Positions 13,650 through 25,639 of a stretch of DNA of 64,000 nucleotides are shown here, piece by piece. Each line of letters starts with the position of its first letter. The stretch's first letter is position 1. Source of the DNA: Prionace glauca (Eukaryota > Chordata > Chondrichthyes > Carcharhiniformes > Carcharhinidae). The notes beneath the pieces are model-generated. The model was not told the origin of the DNA and made no database searches. It was given only the letters and a program-made list of their open reading frames with translations. The position numbers and the translations under genes are program-made. The stretch is from contig CM075760.1 in the NCBI GenBank assembly GCA_037974335.1, positions 27,181,402 through 27,245,401 of the forward strand. Reading direction: 5' to 3'.

Positions 13650-15160
13650 GTAAGTGACTCTAACAACTGAGGTTGTGTAAATCTGTGTGTGAGCCGCTTT
13701 CTGATTTTAAACTTTGACTGGAAATATTCCATGTTTATCTCATTGTCACTGATGGACAGGCACAGGGCAAATAATATAATTTACTTAAATCAAATGACTT
13801 GAAATATCTTTGTGGTTTTAATCCTTTTCCATCCACTGACAAAACGCTGCATGTAATTTATAGTCTCAGTGATTAATGAAGTTATTGTGTTTAGTGGAAT
13901 CTTGTGTATTGTCAGATTTGTCTGTAGTGACCAGAGACCGTTTGGTGGGAGTGAGAATAGAATTAACCTTTGACTGTGGATCAATAACCAGAGTGGAATA
14001 TCAGGCACAAGTTAACAAGCATTGCATGATCTATTTGTCAATGTAGAATTGCTCTCATGTGTTTTTACTACACCAGAGTGGAATATCTGATTTAAGTATT
14101 GATCTATTCTTGGCACTATCTATCTGTGTAGAATTGTATTTTGTTTGGCAAAAAAAAATACTGGAATAAAATAAGTTGGTTCAACTTCAATTAGATATAC
14201 ATTTATTGGAGCAGTGAGATATCCATTCCATGGACCTGTTCCAGTCTTTAATCTTTGGAATAGCTTGGAAATAGGAAGAGATTGATTTGTTTTAATGATG
14301 TTTGGTGGTCAGTGCGCGATGTGAAATGTCTGCATAGCCAAGTTGTGTATTGAAAAGAAACAGATGTCAGCTAGTTCCTGATAATTGAATTACCCAATAA
14401 CAAAGGTGCATTTTTCTGTGATTTGTATTTCAAAAATGTTGCGATTTGTTCACATTTCTATTAGATTACAAATGAACTCCATTCTTCCATGTTGTTATGC
14501 GTCTGTCTAAACGGTGTTGTTGTTTCAAGCACTTTGTCAATCTGACCACCTGAACCCCTACGCTCCAAGAAAGCATTCAGACACTTGATTTCCATAGAGT
14601 GATTGGTATATTGTTCTGATCGGACTGCAGAACCTGACACTCAGCTGTGGTGACATTAATTTCTAATTAGGATAACCAATTTGCAAGTCTATAATTTATT
14701 GTTAATGTGTTATTGTGTTTAGTTGCATTCTTCCACTCTGGTCATTCTCATTTTCAGTTTTGGAAGTTTAGTAAATTTTGAAATTGTTATTTTGATTTCC
14801 GATTCCATATTGTTAATGTAAATGGTGAAGGACAGTGATCCCAGCGCTATCCTTGTGGAAGACCATTTCCCACAATCCAACAATCAAGGAAAATCCTTTT
14901 ATCTCTGGCTCCCTGTGTTTGTAATCAGTTTCTATCCATTCTGCTGCTTGTCCTCTAGCTCCACAAGCTCTGAGATTACTCAAGTCTGTTAAATCTTAAT
15001 TTATTGAAGACATTTAAAAGCTTAATCTGTCGGACATATTTATCTCCTCAATCATTCCTGATAATTGCTAAATGACTCATTGGCTCTGTCAAGAATGTTT
15101 ATTTCGGAATATGCACTGACTGTTCTTTATAATAGTCTGTGTTACATGATTATTTTTTAC
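13650..15160. other. GPR139-like intron, 5' unique part
   Basis: AT-rich intronic sequence with no gene-like frame and no repeat I can name. Short A runs occur at 14,150-14,158. It is part of the 10.6 kb intron between receptor exons 1 and 2. Confidence 0.4.
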
Positions 15161-15164
15161 TTTT

Positions 15165-15610
15165 TTGCACTGCAGGACCTCAGTGTTTCTGCAATGAAGA
15201 GAGGCTGATTAAACTGGGGTTGATTTCCACAGAAAGGTGAACGCGGAGATTTGAAGGAATTGAGGTGTACAAAATGTCACTGTTAATGTAAGACTTACTT
15301 GTGGCTAATAAAGACACATTTAAAACTTTTTATAGCTTGCAGTTCACGGGTAAACCTTTTAAGACTCAACTGAGGTGAAAACTCTTCATTCACAGGGTGG
15401 TGAACGTGTGGGACTCGCCACCACAGAATGCAGTTAAGGCAAACGTGCGTCATTTCAACAAGAAATAAGGTATAGCTCGAGAGGCTAAAAGGATTAAAGG
15501 ATAAGAAGGAAAGGGAGGGGGGAATGAAGATATAAATTCGATGATCAGCCACGATAAAATGAGTGGCGGAGCAGGCTCCTACTCATGCTGCTACTTTCTA
15601 TGTTTTATGA
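15165..15610 (+). mobile_element. CR1-type LINE 3' tail
   Basis: Degenerate C-terminal tail of a CR1 ORF2: AGGGTGGTGAACGTGTGGGA (the VVN-W block) near 15,396-15,415, then GTGGCGGAGCAGGCTCCTAC and the AT-rich 3' end TTTCTATGTTTTATG. Lies in the receptor intron. Confidence 0.6.
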
Positions 15611-15726
15611 CTGGGGAGCGGGAGCTAAGCTGATACAACACAGCAGAGGACCCCCAAACCACGACCTATATCTCTCCTAGCGACCCTTTCTCTTCTAATT
15701 TCTCCCTGCTCCTCTGGCTTCGCTCC

Positions 15727-15768
15727 TCCCTTTCTCTTTCTCTCTCTCTCTCTCGCTCTCTTTCCGTT
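15727..15768. repeat. CT-rich microsatellite
   Basis: Runs of TCTCTC inside a wider pyrimidine-rich stretch (15,680-15,805). The opposite strand reads as Arg-Glu repeats, which I do not treat as protein. Confidence 0.85.
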
Positions 15769-15809
15769 GCTTTCTTACACCCCTCATGTTTTCTATCTCT
15801 CTCCCTCAC

Positions 15810-17808
15810 TGTAACATAACCGAACGAGAACGTTGGGTGAGAGAGTTGGAAAACTGCCCATTGCACCATAAATGAAATGAATTAATTTGGCTGTTGCAGG
15901 TTTATTTAACCATTGGTCTCATCCAATTAAACGTATAACCTGTTCGGCATGAAGAGAATGGAAAAGACATCCTGAGATCCCTGTGATTGGGCCTTGAATT
16001 GAGGCCAGACACAGAGGATGCATTAAAGTTTGGAGACAAAGGTTTAATTCCCGCCCTATTGAAACAGAATGTACTTTCCAGCCTTAAACATTCCACACAC
16101 GGCTGGAATGGGTGACAGGGAAAGAGCGCCACTGCTACCCATCCCCTGTGCCTTCTGATATATACCACATATATACCACAGAAATAAAACGACAACGCAC
16201 ATTGTGATTTTGTTTTACATTAATACAAAATACAACATTGAACAATGTTGAATATTGAACCCAATCCAAAACTACCTTCCCTACACAAAAAATAAACATT
16301 TCAAATCCCACCACCCTGACTAAAAATGCACACAGGACAAAAGGATTGGGAACAAGTCTTTACCAAGGTTAGGGGTTTGATTTTTATCCCCTCCTCCCTA
16401 CCATGATCTTTATCGTCACTAAGCTAATTTGTCATTAAAGTTGTTTGGATAGCATTTGCAGTTCTGTATATGCTGCAGGTCATTGATGCACAGCAGGATC
16501 CCATGGGCAGCAATATTTCCACACCGCCCAACCGAGTATGCATGAGGCTAAAACATCAACTGGGAAGAAGATGCCCATTTCCTCAAGATAAATTTCAAAA
16601 CAGGCTGTCTCAGGATTGGAGTGTTTGAACATTACACTTTCTGGAGAGATGTGACAGGGGACGTCAGCAGTTATTGTACACAGGAAACCTCTACCCCAAA
16701 TCTTGTGCCACTTTCCCTCCATCACAATTCCACAATGCGTAGCTGTTTTCCCCCGTTTAACCTGATCCCCTCTTTTCTCTCTCACTCTCATTCTGTAACA
16801 TTAGCCTTTCTTCACCCATTCTCTCTCCACTCTCTCACTTCCTCTCTCACACATGCTACAAAAACGGAGATACAGAGAAACAGATAGCGAGTCATTGCCA
16901 TGAGACAGAAGTTGATGCCGGTTTAACAAGCCAAGTTAAATTCTCCCAAGAGGAAAACCTTACTTTGCAATCTGTGAAAGATATGAGGGGAAGTGTGAAC
17001 TTATACTTTCATTGACATTTAGTGGTTAACTAACTGAAATATCTGACACTCAGTTTAAGTGAACAATTAGCAACTAATTTATTTAACCAACAAGGAGCTT
17101 TAGTTAAAAAACTAACATCGATTACAATAAGATTCTACTGGAATGTTGTTCAAATAAACACAAGGTCAATTAATTGACAACAGACAAAATAGAATTGAGT
17201 CCATCTCAAAATATACACAATTAGGTTTTGTGGCTTTGGAAAAGTAAAATGGTGTTCGTTTTTCCTTCTGCTGCCTGAAAAGTTATTTCTGATTTAGTAC
17301 ACTTTGATAGATAGATTGAGATATTCGAAGCTGGAGAGGGCTGGTCTTTCCCTCTCTAGGCTTTGAGAGGTGGCAGCCTTTCAGTCGAACTGCAGACAGG
17401 CTGTTGATCATTTGTTTTTATAACTGTGATAACCTATGAATTTTCTTACACATGGATTCATCTGATCTGGTCATCAACCACAAATTAAAATTTGATAGTT
17501 CCTGGTAACTGAGTGTCTCCTTTAACCTGATAGGCTGAACTCAAAATTCAAAAGCCTGTCAAACCTGTTACCATGGTGATGCTGACGCTTGGTCTTTGCT
17601 ACAAATGTTGCAGTCTGTGTACCCTGTCTGCATTTTCATTTTAAACATCCAAACATTGTCACAAGTACAGCTTGAAAAGGACAGAAAACCAGCTTTCAAA
17701 GGGATCACACCTCACAAACTCAGCTTTACAACAGCAGGCATAGAACAAGAACATCGACAATCACTGTATTCAAATGGAATCCTGTGCATTTTCTTTAACC
17801 CTCACATA
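15810..17808. other. Intronic stretch without recognised genes
   Basis: Two kilobases of the receptor intron. The minus-strand frame at 15,902-16,195 and the frames at 16,480-16,887 have no family resemblance and no splice context. A pyrimidine-rich run lies at 16,770-16,855. Nothing else is recognisable. Confidence 0.35.
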
Positions 17809-18705
17809 AGAACATAAGAAATAGGAGCAGGAGTAGGCCATCTGGCCCTTCGAGCCTGCCCCGCCATTCAATAAGATCATGGCTGACCTGTCGTGGCTCA
17901 GTTCCACATTCCGGCCCTCTCCCCATAACCCTTAATCCCCTCTCTTATCAAAAACCCATCAACCCGCTTCTTAAAAATATTTAGCGAGGCAGCCTCCACC
18001 ACTTCAACGGGTAGAGAATTCCAGAGATTCACCACCCTTTGAGTGAAGAAGTTCCTCCTCAACTCCGTTCTAAAACGCCCCCGCTTTATCTTGAGGCTGT
18101 GCCCCCTAGTCCTACTGTCTTTTTTGAGCGGGAAGAGTCTCTCCACCTCTATCCTATCCATCCCATTCATCATCTTATACGTCTCAATGAGATCTCCCCT
18201 CATTCTTCTAAACTCCAACGAGTACAAGCCTCGTTCATTCAGCCTCTCCTCATAGCTCAACCCCCTCAACTCCGGTATCAGCCTAGTAAACCTCCTCTGC
18301 ACTCCCTCCAAGGCCAAAATATCTTTGCGCAGGTGCGGCGCCCAAAACTACACACAGTACTCCAGCTGCGGCCTCACCAATGCCCTATACAGCTGCAGCA
18401 AGACCTCCCTACTTTTATATTCAATCTCCTTCGCTATGAAGGCCAGCATCCCATTCGCCTTTCTGACCACCTGCTGCACCTGCAAGCTGGGTTTTTGCGA
18501 CTCATGCACAAGGACCCCGAGGTCCCTCTGCACCGTCGCCTGCTGCAGTTTTTTGCCCCGTAAGTAATAGTCCTTCCTACCATTCTTCCTTCCAAAGTAG
18601 ACCACCTCACACTTGCCAACATTAAATTCAATTTGCCATTTCCTGGCCCTTTTGCCCAGCCGATCTAGATCCTTCTGCAGACTCTCCACACCCTCCACAC
18701 ATGTA
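17808..18705 (-). mobile_element. CR1-type LINE, 3' half of ORF2
   Basis: Well-preserved CR1 C-terminus on the minus strand. 18,698-18,348 encodes FNVGKCEVVYFGRKN ... LYRALVRPQLEYCV. After one frameshift near 18,330, 18,317-17,898 encodes VQRRFTRLIPELRGLSYEER ... FFTQRVVNLWNSLPVEVVEA. The 3' end runs to about 17,808 (ATAAGAACATAAGAAATAGG on the plus strand). Two long open frames with only one visible break suggest a fairly young copy. Confidence 0.9.
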
Positions 18706-19074
18706 TCACTCAGATTCAGACATGTTTTTTATTCCACAATTATACCCCTTCAAGTTAAAGAACTTTTACTCCAGACCACCAAAAATTATTTCCATAGATG
18801 AGATTAATTTTTAATTTGACTTCACTGCTAGTCTTTTGGAAATTTCCGATATAACGTGTCCACAGGAAGATTCAAAGCGCAGTTCCTGTTTCAAAATTCA
18901 GTGCAGACTTTATAATATTTTCTATGTTTGTGTGTGTGTCTTGTTTTAATGTAAAAAAACGGGGCAGGAGTATTGGCCGCTCAGTCAGGTCCCAGAGACA
19001 GCAATATGATATTGGCAGAATGCCCCCTCAATCCATTTGGAGAAATGTTCATGAACTCCCTCTGTCCCATTTAT

Positions 19075-19490
19075 TCAATAGAATAGAATAGAATAGAACA
19101 TTAAAGCGCAGAACAGGCCCTTCGGCGCACGATGTTGCGCCGACCAGTTACAAAACAATGACCCACTAGCCTAAACCAATCCCTTTTCGTCCATAAACCT
19201 ATCCACAGATCTCTTAAACGCCCCCAAACTAGGTGCATTTACAACTGCAGCTGGCAGGGCATTCCAGTCCCTCACCACCCTCTGGGTAAAGAACCTATCC
19301 CTGACATTAGTCCTATAACTACCCCCCCCTTAATTTAAAGTCGTGCCCCGTCGTGCTAGCTTTCTCCATCCTAGGAAAAAGGCTATCACTATCTACCCTG
19401 TCTAAACCTCTTATCATCTTATATGTTTCAATGAGATCCCCTCTTAGCCGCCTTCTTTCCAGCGAAAACAACCCCAAAGTTTAAGCTTTT
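19075..19490 (-). mobile_element. CR1-type LINE 3' tail
   Basis: On the plus strand it starts with an AATAGAATAGAATAGAAC repeat and CAGGCCCTTCGGCGCACGAT, followed by the reverse complement of a CR1 C-terminus (CTCACCACCCTCTGGGTAAA = the FFTQRVV block). A related copy lies at 61,085-61,310. Confidence 0.8.
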
Positions 19491-19499
19491 TTTTATTTT

Positions 19500-20100
19500 C
19501 AAGGCCTACGAATCTTCTTTGCAGTTAGTTAACTATTTAAAAGAGGATGGCTATTCTTACAAGGCAGGCAAAGGGCCTAGGACAGTGTGTGCACAGCAAG
19601 ATCCCACAGCAGCTTCATTGTGAACCTATTCAAATGAGATGCAGACCTACCCTGTCCTCATCCCCACATCTGCCATGAACCCCTTCACACTGAACTCATC
19701 AAAAAGCTCCACACGCCTACCAGACTGTGTGTGTGCATTGTCCAAAGTCTGGAGAATTCCCTTCTCTTCCCTTGAAAGACCCAACTGTCTCTTAACACTG
19801 AGACAACCTTTGAAAACAAGTTCTGCAGCAAGTTCGCACAGGACGCAGTTAGCAATGTGTCGTCTCTTTTATATCGTTTAATGGAATGTAATCCTGAATA
19901 GTGTGAGCTGATACACTTTGGAAGATGTAATTTGACTAGAAAGTATTGAATTAGTGATTGGACTCGAGCGAGATCTATGGCAGAATGTGACCTTGGCGTA
20001 TTTGACCTCAGATCTTTGATAGCAGCATTGTATCTGAGTAGGGTGGTGAAAATGACATGTGGAACACTTCCCTTTATGAATCGAAGCTTAGTTACAAAAG
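19500..20100. other. Intronic stretch, possibly degenerate LINE
   Basis: From about 19,900 onward there are weak matches to CR1 body text (AATCCTGAATAGTGTGAGCT, TTTGGAAGATGTAATTTGAC) suggesting an old diverged copy that merges into the next element. The first 400 bp are unassigned. Confidence 0.3.
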
Positions 20101-20870
20101 CAAGGAGTAATGCTGCAGATGGATAGAAGTTCGATAAAGCTCCAGCGAGAGTATTGTGTGCAGTTCGGGTCGCCACATTATAGAAAGGATGTGTTAACAG
20201 TGAAGGGGTTGCAGAGGAGATTCACCAAGATGCTGCTTTGGATGGACGATCTACGTCCCTGAAGGTGCCGGTGCAGGGGCAGAATGTGATGAGGAAAGCG
20301 TATGGTATGTTAGCCTTCATAGGAAGGGGTATAGAATATAAGAGTAGGAGTCTGATGTTGCAGTTGTATAGAACGTTGGTTAGGCCTCACTTGGAGTACT
20401 GCGTCCAGTTCTGGTCGCCGTACTACCGGAAGGATGTAGAGATCCTGGAGAGAGTGCAGAGGAGATTTACCAGGATGCTGCCTGGTATGGAAGGGCTGTC
20501 TTACGAGGAAAGATTGAACGAACTTGGGCTGTTTTCCCTTGAGAGACGTCGGCTGAGGGGGGATCTAATAGAGGTTTATAAGATTATGAAGGGGATAGAT
20601 AGAGTAAATGGTGGTAAGCTTTTTCCGCTATTAGAAATGGATAGAACGAGGGGTCACGGGCTTAGGGTGAGGGGGGCTAGGTATAAGACAAATATTAGAG
20701 GGCAGTTTTTCACGCAAAGGGTAGTGGGGGTGTGGAATGCACTGCCCAGTAAGGTGGTGGAAGCAGGCACGCTAGGGTTGTTTAAGAGTCACTTGGACAG
20801 CCACGTGAGCGGTCTTCATACAGGGAGATATAGCAGGCCTTACTAAACATTGTAGGCTTGGGATTCCGTT
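20100..20870 (+). mobile_element. CR1-type LINE, ORF2 C-terminus
   Basis: Open over 202 codons (20,238-20,846): MLAFIGRGIEYKSRSLMLQL, VRPHLEYCVQFWSPYYRKDV, RRFTRMLPGMEGLSYEERLN and FFTQRVVGVWNALPSKVVEA. Identity to the consensus C-terminus is high. The part before 20,238 is degenerate, so this may be a young 5'-truncated insertion next to an older one. Confidence 0.9.
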
Positions 20871-20934
20871 TTTGCCTCAGGGATGTTACAGTCTTTGCCT
20901 GTTTAATAATGAATTTTTTGTCTCCACAGGCATT

Positions 20935-21385
20935 TCAGTCCACCTTGTTGACCAGCAAGGGACATGCATGCGGCAGGTTGTAGTGGGCTGCTCTTGGATG
21001 TTGCTTCGGGAGTTGCCTATTGCTTCATGTCGTTAGTGTGCTTAAACTGGACCATCTCAAGGGCAACATGACAGCTCAGAGACTATCTCTGTTGCTGTGC
21101 GGACACATGGATTTGGGCCTGTGTCTGTGGGAGTTTGCGCGTTCTCCCCGTGGTTGCGTGGGTTTCCTCCGGATGCTCCGGTTTCCTCCCACATCCCAAA
21201 GATGTGATTTTAGGCTGATTGATTTAGGGTAACAAATTGTCCCTATATTGGACCTCCCTGATCCTCGCACATTAGGCGTAGACTAAAATCATGAATAGGT
21301 CACTGAGACAATGGGACGGCGGCGCGGGCTCGTTGGGCCGAAGGGCCTGTTTCCCGTGCTGTGTTGTTCTTTGTTCTTAGTTATG
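20935..21385 (+). mobile_element. LINE 3'UTR / SINE-like tail element, copy 1
   Basis: Repeat with GGGCTGCTCTTGGATGTTGC, then a SINE-like body (GGGTTTCCTCCGGATGCTCC, GGTTTCCTCCCACATCCC) and the 3' phrase GGCCGAAGGGCCTGTTTCCC ending TTGTTCTTTGTTC. It follows a CR1 C-terminus by about 90 bp, as does the copy at 62,565-63,035, so it is probably the 3'UTR of that LINE subfamily. Confidence 0.75.
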
Positions 21386-21399
21386 AGAAGAGGTGGCAT

Positions 21400-21812
21400 C
21401 GGCTTGGGTTATTAACATTTTAACAGAGAAGAATGAGGGGGCGAACTGATCTGCTGCGCAAGATTATGAGGGACATAGGCATTGAGGATAAGGAGCAGTG
21501 GTTCCCCTTACTGGAAGGGCCAGTCACGAAAGAACATAGGTTCACGGTGAGGACAAGGAGGTTGAGGGATGATGTGATATAATACTTTTTACCCAGATGG
21601 TGGTGATGGTCTGGAATTCGCTGCCTGGGAAGGTGGTAGAGGAGGGATACCTCACATCCTTTAACAAGTGTCTGGATGAGCCACATCATTACATTCAGCG
21701 CTATGGGCCAAGTGCTGGCTGATGTGGTTGGGTGTAATTTCAGATATTTCTACTGGTGCGGACTAGTTTGGCCGAATCGACTCTTTGCACTGTATGATTC
21801 TATTATTCACTC
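21400..21812 (+). mobile_element. CR1-type LINE 3' tail
   Basis: Degenerate tail with TGGTCTGGAATTCGCTGCCT (the VWNSLP block) near 21,608, GTAGAGGAGGGATACCTCAC, and the 3' phrase TTGGCCGAATCGACTC ... CTGTATGATTCTATT. Confidence 0.7.
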
Positions 21813-22475
21813 CCTCTCATCCTCGGTTCTCCTCATTCTCTCTCATTCTTTCCTTCCCTCCATTTCCATCTTCAATCAGACAGAAACATTGAAATGGAGA
21901 AAGAAAGAATTCCACAAACAGAATCTTCTAGACCTGAATTAAAATGCCATCCCTGCTGCACCCTGCCCATCCCCTATCCCCTCTCAGTCTCTAGAAGCTG
22001 CTCCACTCCCTACTTCAGTTTTGGAAGGGACTGTTGATTCCTTCATGACATTTTTTCAATCCTCCCAGGATGTTTGTCCACATGTCAGATGATGTGACAG
22101 GGTATGATTGGAGCTGCAGCAAGTGACGAGGCATTAGGGACCCTCACATCCTGTCGCTCTTTCTCAAATGCTTCCCTCCATCACCACCTCGACTTTGACC
22201 TTCCACTTCCCTCGGGCCTTCGTCTGTCTCAGTTATATCTCCTGTTTCTCCTTTCTCCTCATTCCACTATCATGTTCATTCATTGTAGAGACGGCTGTTC
22301 TTATCTAGGTCCAGTTCTCTACAACCACAATTGCCAGCTCTTGTCCGTCCCTCCTTCTAACTTCTGATTTCTGTCTCTATCACTGCTTCTTTCCCTCTCT
22401 CTCACGTGCACTGTGTTGGAAGGAGCGTTGCAACATTTCTGACCCACGTTGCCAATAACTACAAATTATATTGTT
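21813..22475. other. Intronic stretch, CT-rich in part
   Basis: Pyrimidine-rich patches at 21,810-21,880 and 22,150-22,280. The plus-strand frame at 22,104-22,367 shows no family match. Nothing called. Confidence 0.3.
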
Positions 22476-22920
22476 TTACAAAGATTTACAAAGAACAACC
22501 CAGCAAGGGAAACAGGCCCTTCGGCCCAACGAGCCCGCGCCGCCACATCACCCCACACCTATTCTACCCCGCATATAGAACCAGCATAGAACCCTACAGT
22601 GCAGAAACAGGCCCTTCGGCCCATCGAGTCTGGACCAAACACAATCCCACCCAGACCCTATCCCCATATTCTGACACATTTTACCTGCTAATCCCTCTAA
22701 CCTACACATCCCAGGACACTAAGGGGCAATTTTAGCATAGCCAATGAACCTAACCATCTTTGGACTGTGGGAGGAAACCGGAGCACCCGGAGAAAACCCA
22801 CGCAGACACGAGGAGAATGTGCAAACTCCACACAGGCAGTGACCTGAGCCGGGAATCGAACCCAGGACCCTGGAGCTGTGACGCAGCAGTGCTAACCACT
22901 GTGCTACCGTGCCGCCATTG
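22476..22920 (-). mobile_element. tRNA-derived SINE next to a LINE-tail fragment
   Basis: 22,573-22,917 is a nearly full shark SINE in reverse. On the minus strand its head reads GGCACGGTAGCACAGTGGTT and GGGTTCGATTCCCGGCTCAG (tRNA A and B box remnants), followed by the body GGTTTCCTCCCACAGTCCAA and the 3' phrase GCAGAAACAGG read in reverse. At 22,476-22,572 lies a fragment of the tail element seen at 20,935 (AACAGGCCCTTCGGCCCAAC). Confidence 0.9.
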
Positions 22921-24206
22921 TTGTTGTAAGGGGATAGGAAGAATCATATTATCTGGGGATCAACAATTCCGGTCTGTCTCTGGAAAATAGTCTCAGTCTG
23001 CGCCTCCAGGATTCCTTATTAAAAACAAAATCACTCGATCGATCAATAAATAAATAAATTGGTACATTTATAAATTAGTAACTACTGGAAGGCTCATGTT
23101 AAAAGTCTACCAGTGGAATGATATTGTTCCCGGTTTAAAGAGCGGAAATCATCTCTTTCTACCACTGAGAGGCTGTGTATACAAACTCAGAATTTATATG
23201 GCCTTCAGTGGCTGGGAGTAGGATTATACCAGGCGTGAGGCTGGTGAATGAAATGTATTCCCTCCCCCCCTCCACCAACACCCCCCACCCTCCCCAGTCC
23301 TCTATAGATATTGTCGTGGGATAATGCTTAAACGCCACACAAAGAAGCTGAATAGAGAGAAAGACAAAGATTCTGGAGGGAGATGAACAGAAATGGGAAG
23401 AGAGTGAGGTAGAGAGAGCAATAGTGGGGAGAGATAGATATGAGGAGAAATATTAGGAGAGGGACAAGTATTTGAGAGGGATAGAGCGAAATGGGGGAAT
23501 GTTATAATGGGAGTGAAGAATGGAAACGCACTGGATGGGAGAGGAATCCACATATAGGGGAATAAAGTTGGTCAGAGAGAAGAAGAGTTTAGCAAGAGAT
23601 GGGTAGGGGAACAATGGAGAAGGCATATGGAGGGAGAACAGGAAGGGAGGGAAGAGACAAACAGACGATATAATCTGGAAATTAGAAGTATAAAAGAATG
23701 TGAAATAAATTTGGAGGAGGTGAGGTAAATAGAATAATCCTGAATTGACATCCAACTCCTCAGCTGTCCAGTCGAGGGAAGTGTTCGCCTTGGGGTGCTG
23801 GAAGGGATGTCAGATTATATTGCCAATCTCTAGTATAGCTCTGTCCATTTTGAGTCTAATTGGGAAACCCATCCAGTCTGAATTGATCCTGTAAAACAGA
23901 TCAGATCAGAAATCCAATCACTCTGAAATATTTGCAACATTTCAGAATTTGCTGACTGACCCCAACAACGTGGGAGATGTGTAATTCGCAGCTTCCTGAC
24001 CCCCAGCTCCTGCTTAGCCAGCAATGTAACATTGGCTACTTTCCAATCTGCAATGTTAATCCCTAACACTACTTTCCAACAACACCGCCACTCCAGGAAC
24101 TCCTGTCCATTGGGTTGATGCTGAAGTCCTCTCCTTACCGCTGCTTCAAACACAGAGAACATTTATTCACAAATGACCCGATTCTTATGCTTTTTTTCCC
24201 TGACAG
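22921..24206. other. Intron 3' part before receptor exon 2
   Basis: Purine-rich on the plus strand between 23,340 and 23,720 (GAGA/GGGAG runs), which creates spurious minus-strand frames at 23,302-23,755. The branch and acceptor region ends in GCTTTTTTTCCCTGACAG, a strong polypyrimidine acceptor. Confidence 0.4.
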
Positions 24207-25108
24207 TTAATTTACTGGGAATTGTGATCCTGAGTCGGGGAAAGTGTGGCCTCTCCACGTGCACCACTTGCTACCTCGTGGCCATGGCAGCCGCAGATCT
24301 ACTGTTCATCATCATTAACCCCATTCTCACCTACATAAATGGGTATTATTTTCCCAGGAATTTCCTGGACATCACTTCCGTGTGTCGTGTTAAACAGGTT
24401 CTGCTACCTGCAGCCACAGACTGTTCTCTCTGGTTCACTGTCACTTTCTCCTTTGATCGGTTTGTGGCCATTTGCTGCCAGAAACTGAAGGCTAAATATT
24501 GCACTGGGAAAACTGCAGCTATGGTTCTGGCAACAACGTGCATCTTGCTCTGTGTGAAGAACATCCCCGTATATTTCACAATTGAACCTCGAATATTAAT
24601 CAACAATGTTCAGTGGTTCTGTCAGACAAAGGCAGGCATTTGGATTGATCCTGTTTGGGTTGTATTTTCCTGGGTTGATCAGGTTTTAACCCCATTGCTC
24701 CCATTGGCTTTAATCCTGTTGGTTAATGCTCTGACAGTCAGACACATTTTAGTGACAAGCCGAGTCCGGAAGGGATTGAGGGCTCAGCGTAAGGGAGAGA
24801 ATCGCAGAGACCCTGAGATGGAGAGCAGAAAGAAGTCAATGATTTTACTCTTCAGCATTTCCGGAGCTTTCATTCTCCTCTGGTCGGTGTCTGTTATATA
24901 TTTTATCTATTCGACAGTGAAAGGATTAATTTACATCACTCTTCCTGAATATATATTTCAACAAGTCGGATGGCTGTTGCAGAATTTAAATTGCTGCACA
25001 AACACATTTATTTACACAGTAACTCAATCCAAATTCAGGGAGCAGATCAGAATCACAGTGAAATATCCGATTACATCAATTATTCAATTAATGAAGAAAC
25101 ACAACTGA
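24207..25108 (+). CDS. GPR139-like class A G-protein-coupled receptor, exon 2
   Basis: Carries nearly all of a seven-transmembrane receptor. Joined to exon 1 (13,583-13,649) the protein is 322 residues, a usual length for GPR139-like receptors. Visible marks: TM1-2 (VNLLGIVILS, YLVAMAAADLLFIIINP), the extracellular-side Cys about residue 82 (SVCRVKQ) for the conserved disulfide, DRF instead of DRY at the end of TM3 (about 106-108), a basic third loop (RKGLRAQRKGENRRDPE), and TM7 NTFIY in place of NPxxY near residue 288. GPR139 itself responds to aromatic amino acids in mammals; sharks carry many relatives, so the ligand here is unknown. The in-frame ATG at 24,173 is intronic: the real exon begins at the AG/TTAAT acceptor, phase 1. 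No breaks seen, so it is probably functional. Confidence 0.88.
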
Positions 25109-25190
25109 CTGACAGTCAAGAGGGGAAAGCATCATTAACTAACAACCTCAGACAATCAGATACCAGGATCATCACAAACTTACCACCACA

Positions 25191-25347
25191 GCCAATCAGA
25201 GACTGGATTGCTAACTGACAGCCTCAGCCACTCAGAGACGGGATTGTTGAATGACTGCCTCAACCATTCCGAGACTGGATTGCTTACTGACCGCCTCAAC
25301 CAGTCAGAGACTTGATTCCTAATTCGCTGCATCAGCCAAACAGGGAC
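25191..25347. repeat. Four-copy 36 bp tandem repeat just after the receptor stop
   Basis: Units begin GCCAATCAGAGACTGGATTG, with consecutive starts at about 25,191, 25,227, 25,263 and 25,299, then a partial fifth. Because 36 is divisible by three, the minus strand stays open and reads a 12-residue repeat (SNPVSEWLRQ-like). That frame is a by-product. It lies in the likely 3'UTR of the receptor. Confidence 0.85.
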
Positions 25348-25639
25348 ATTCCAATCCATTGTTCCCAGATTCTGATCCATTACTGGGAGATTCCAACCCA
25401 CTATTCCCAGGTTCTGATCTCCCCCCCTCTCTCCACAGCCGCTGATCTCTGTTAGTGTCAGAGTTGCCTCAGTGAAACAACAAATTGAACGGTATCCTTT
25501 ATGAATAGAAGAGACAAAACCCTCCAGACACACTAATCGGATCCATGGAGACTCACATCAATTCCAGTCAAGAAAAAAACGTTTCACTTAACCCCAATCC
25601 AACACTTTCCACAGCTAAAGTAGAACATTTGCAGCCCAG

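Noticed and set aside
15666-15869. Arg-Glu-rich minus-strand frame
   Set aside because: Caused by the CT microsatellite at 15,727-15,768.
24173-24206. ATG at 24,173 as the receptor start
   Set aside because: It lies in the polypyrimidine tract before a strong acceptor; the true N-terminus is at 13,583 and completes TM1.
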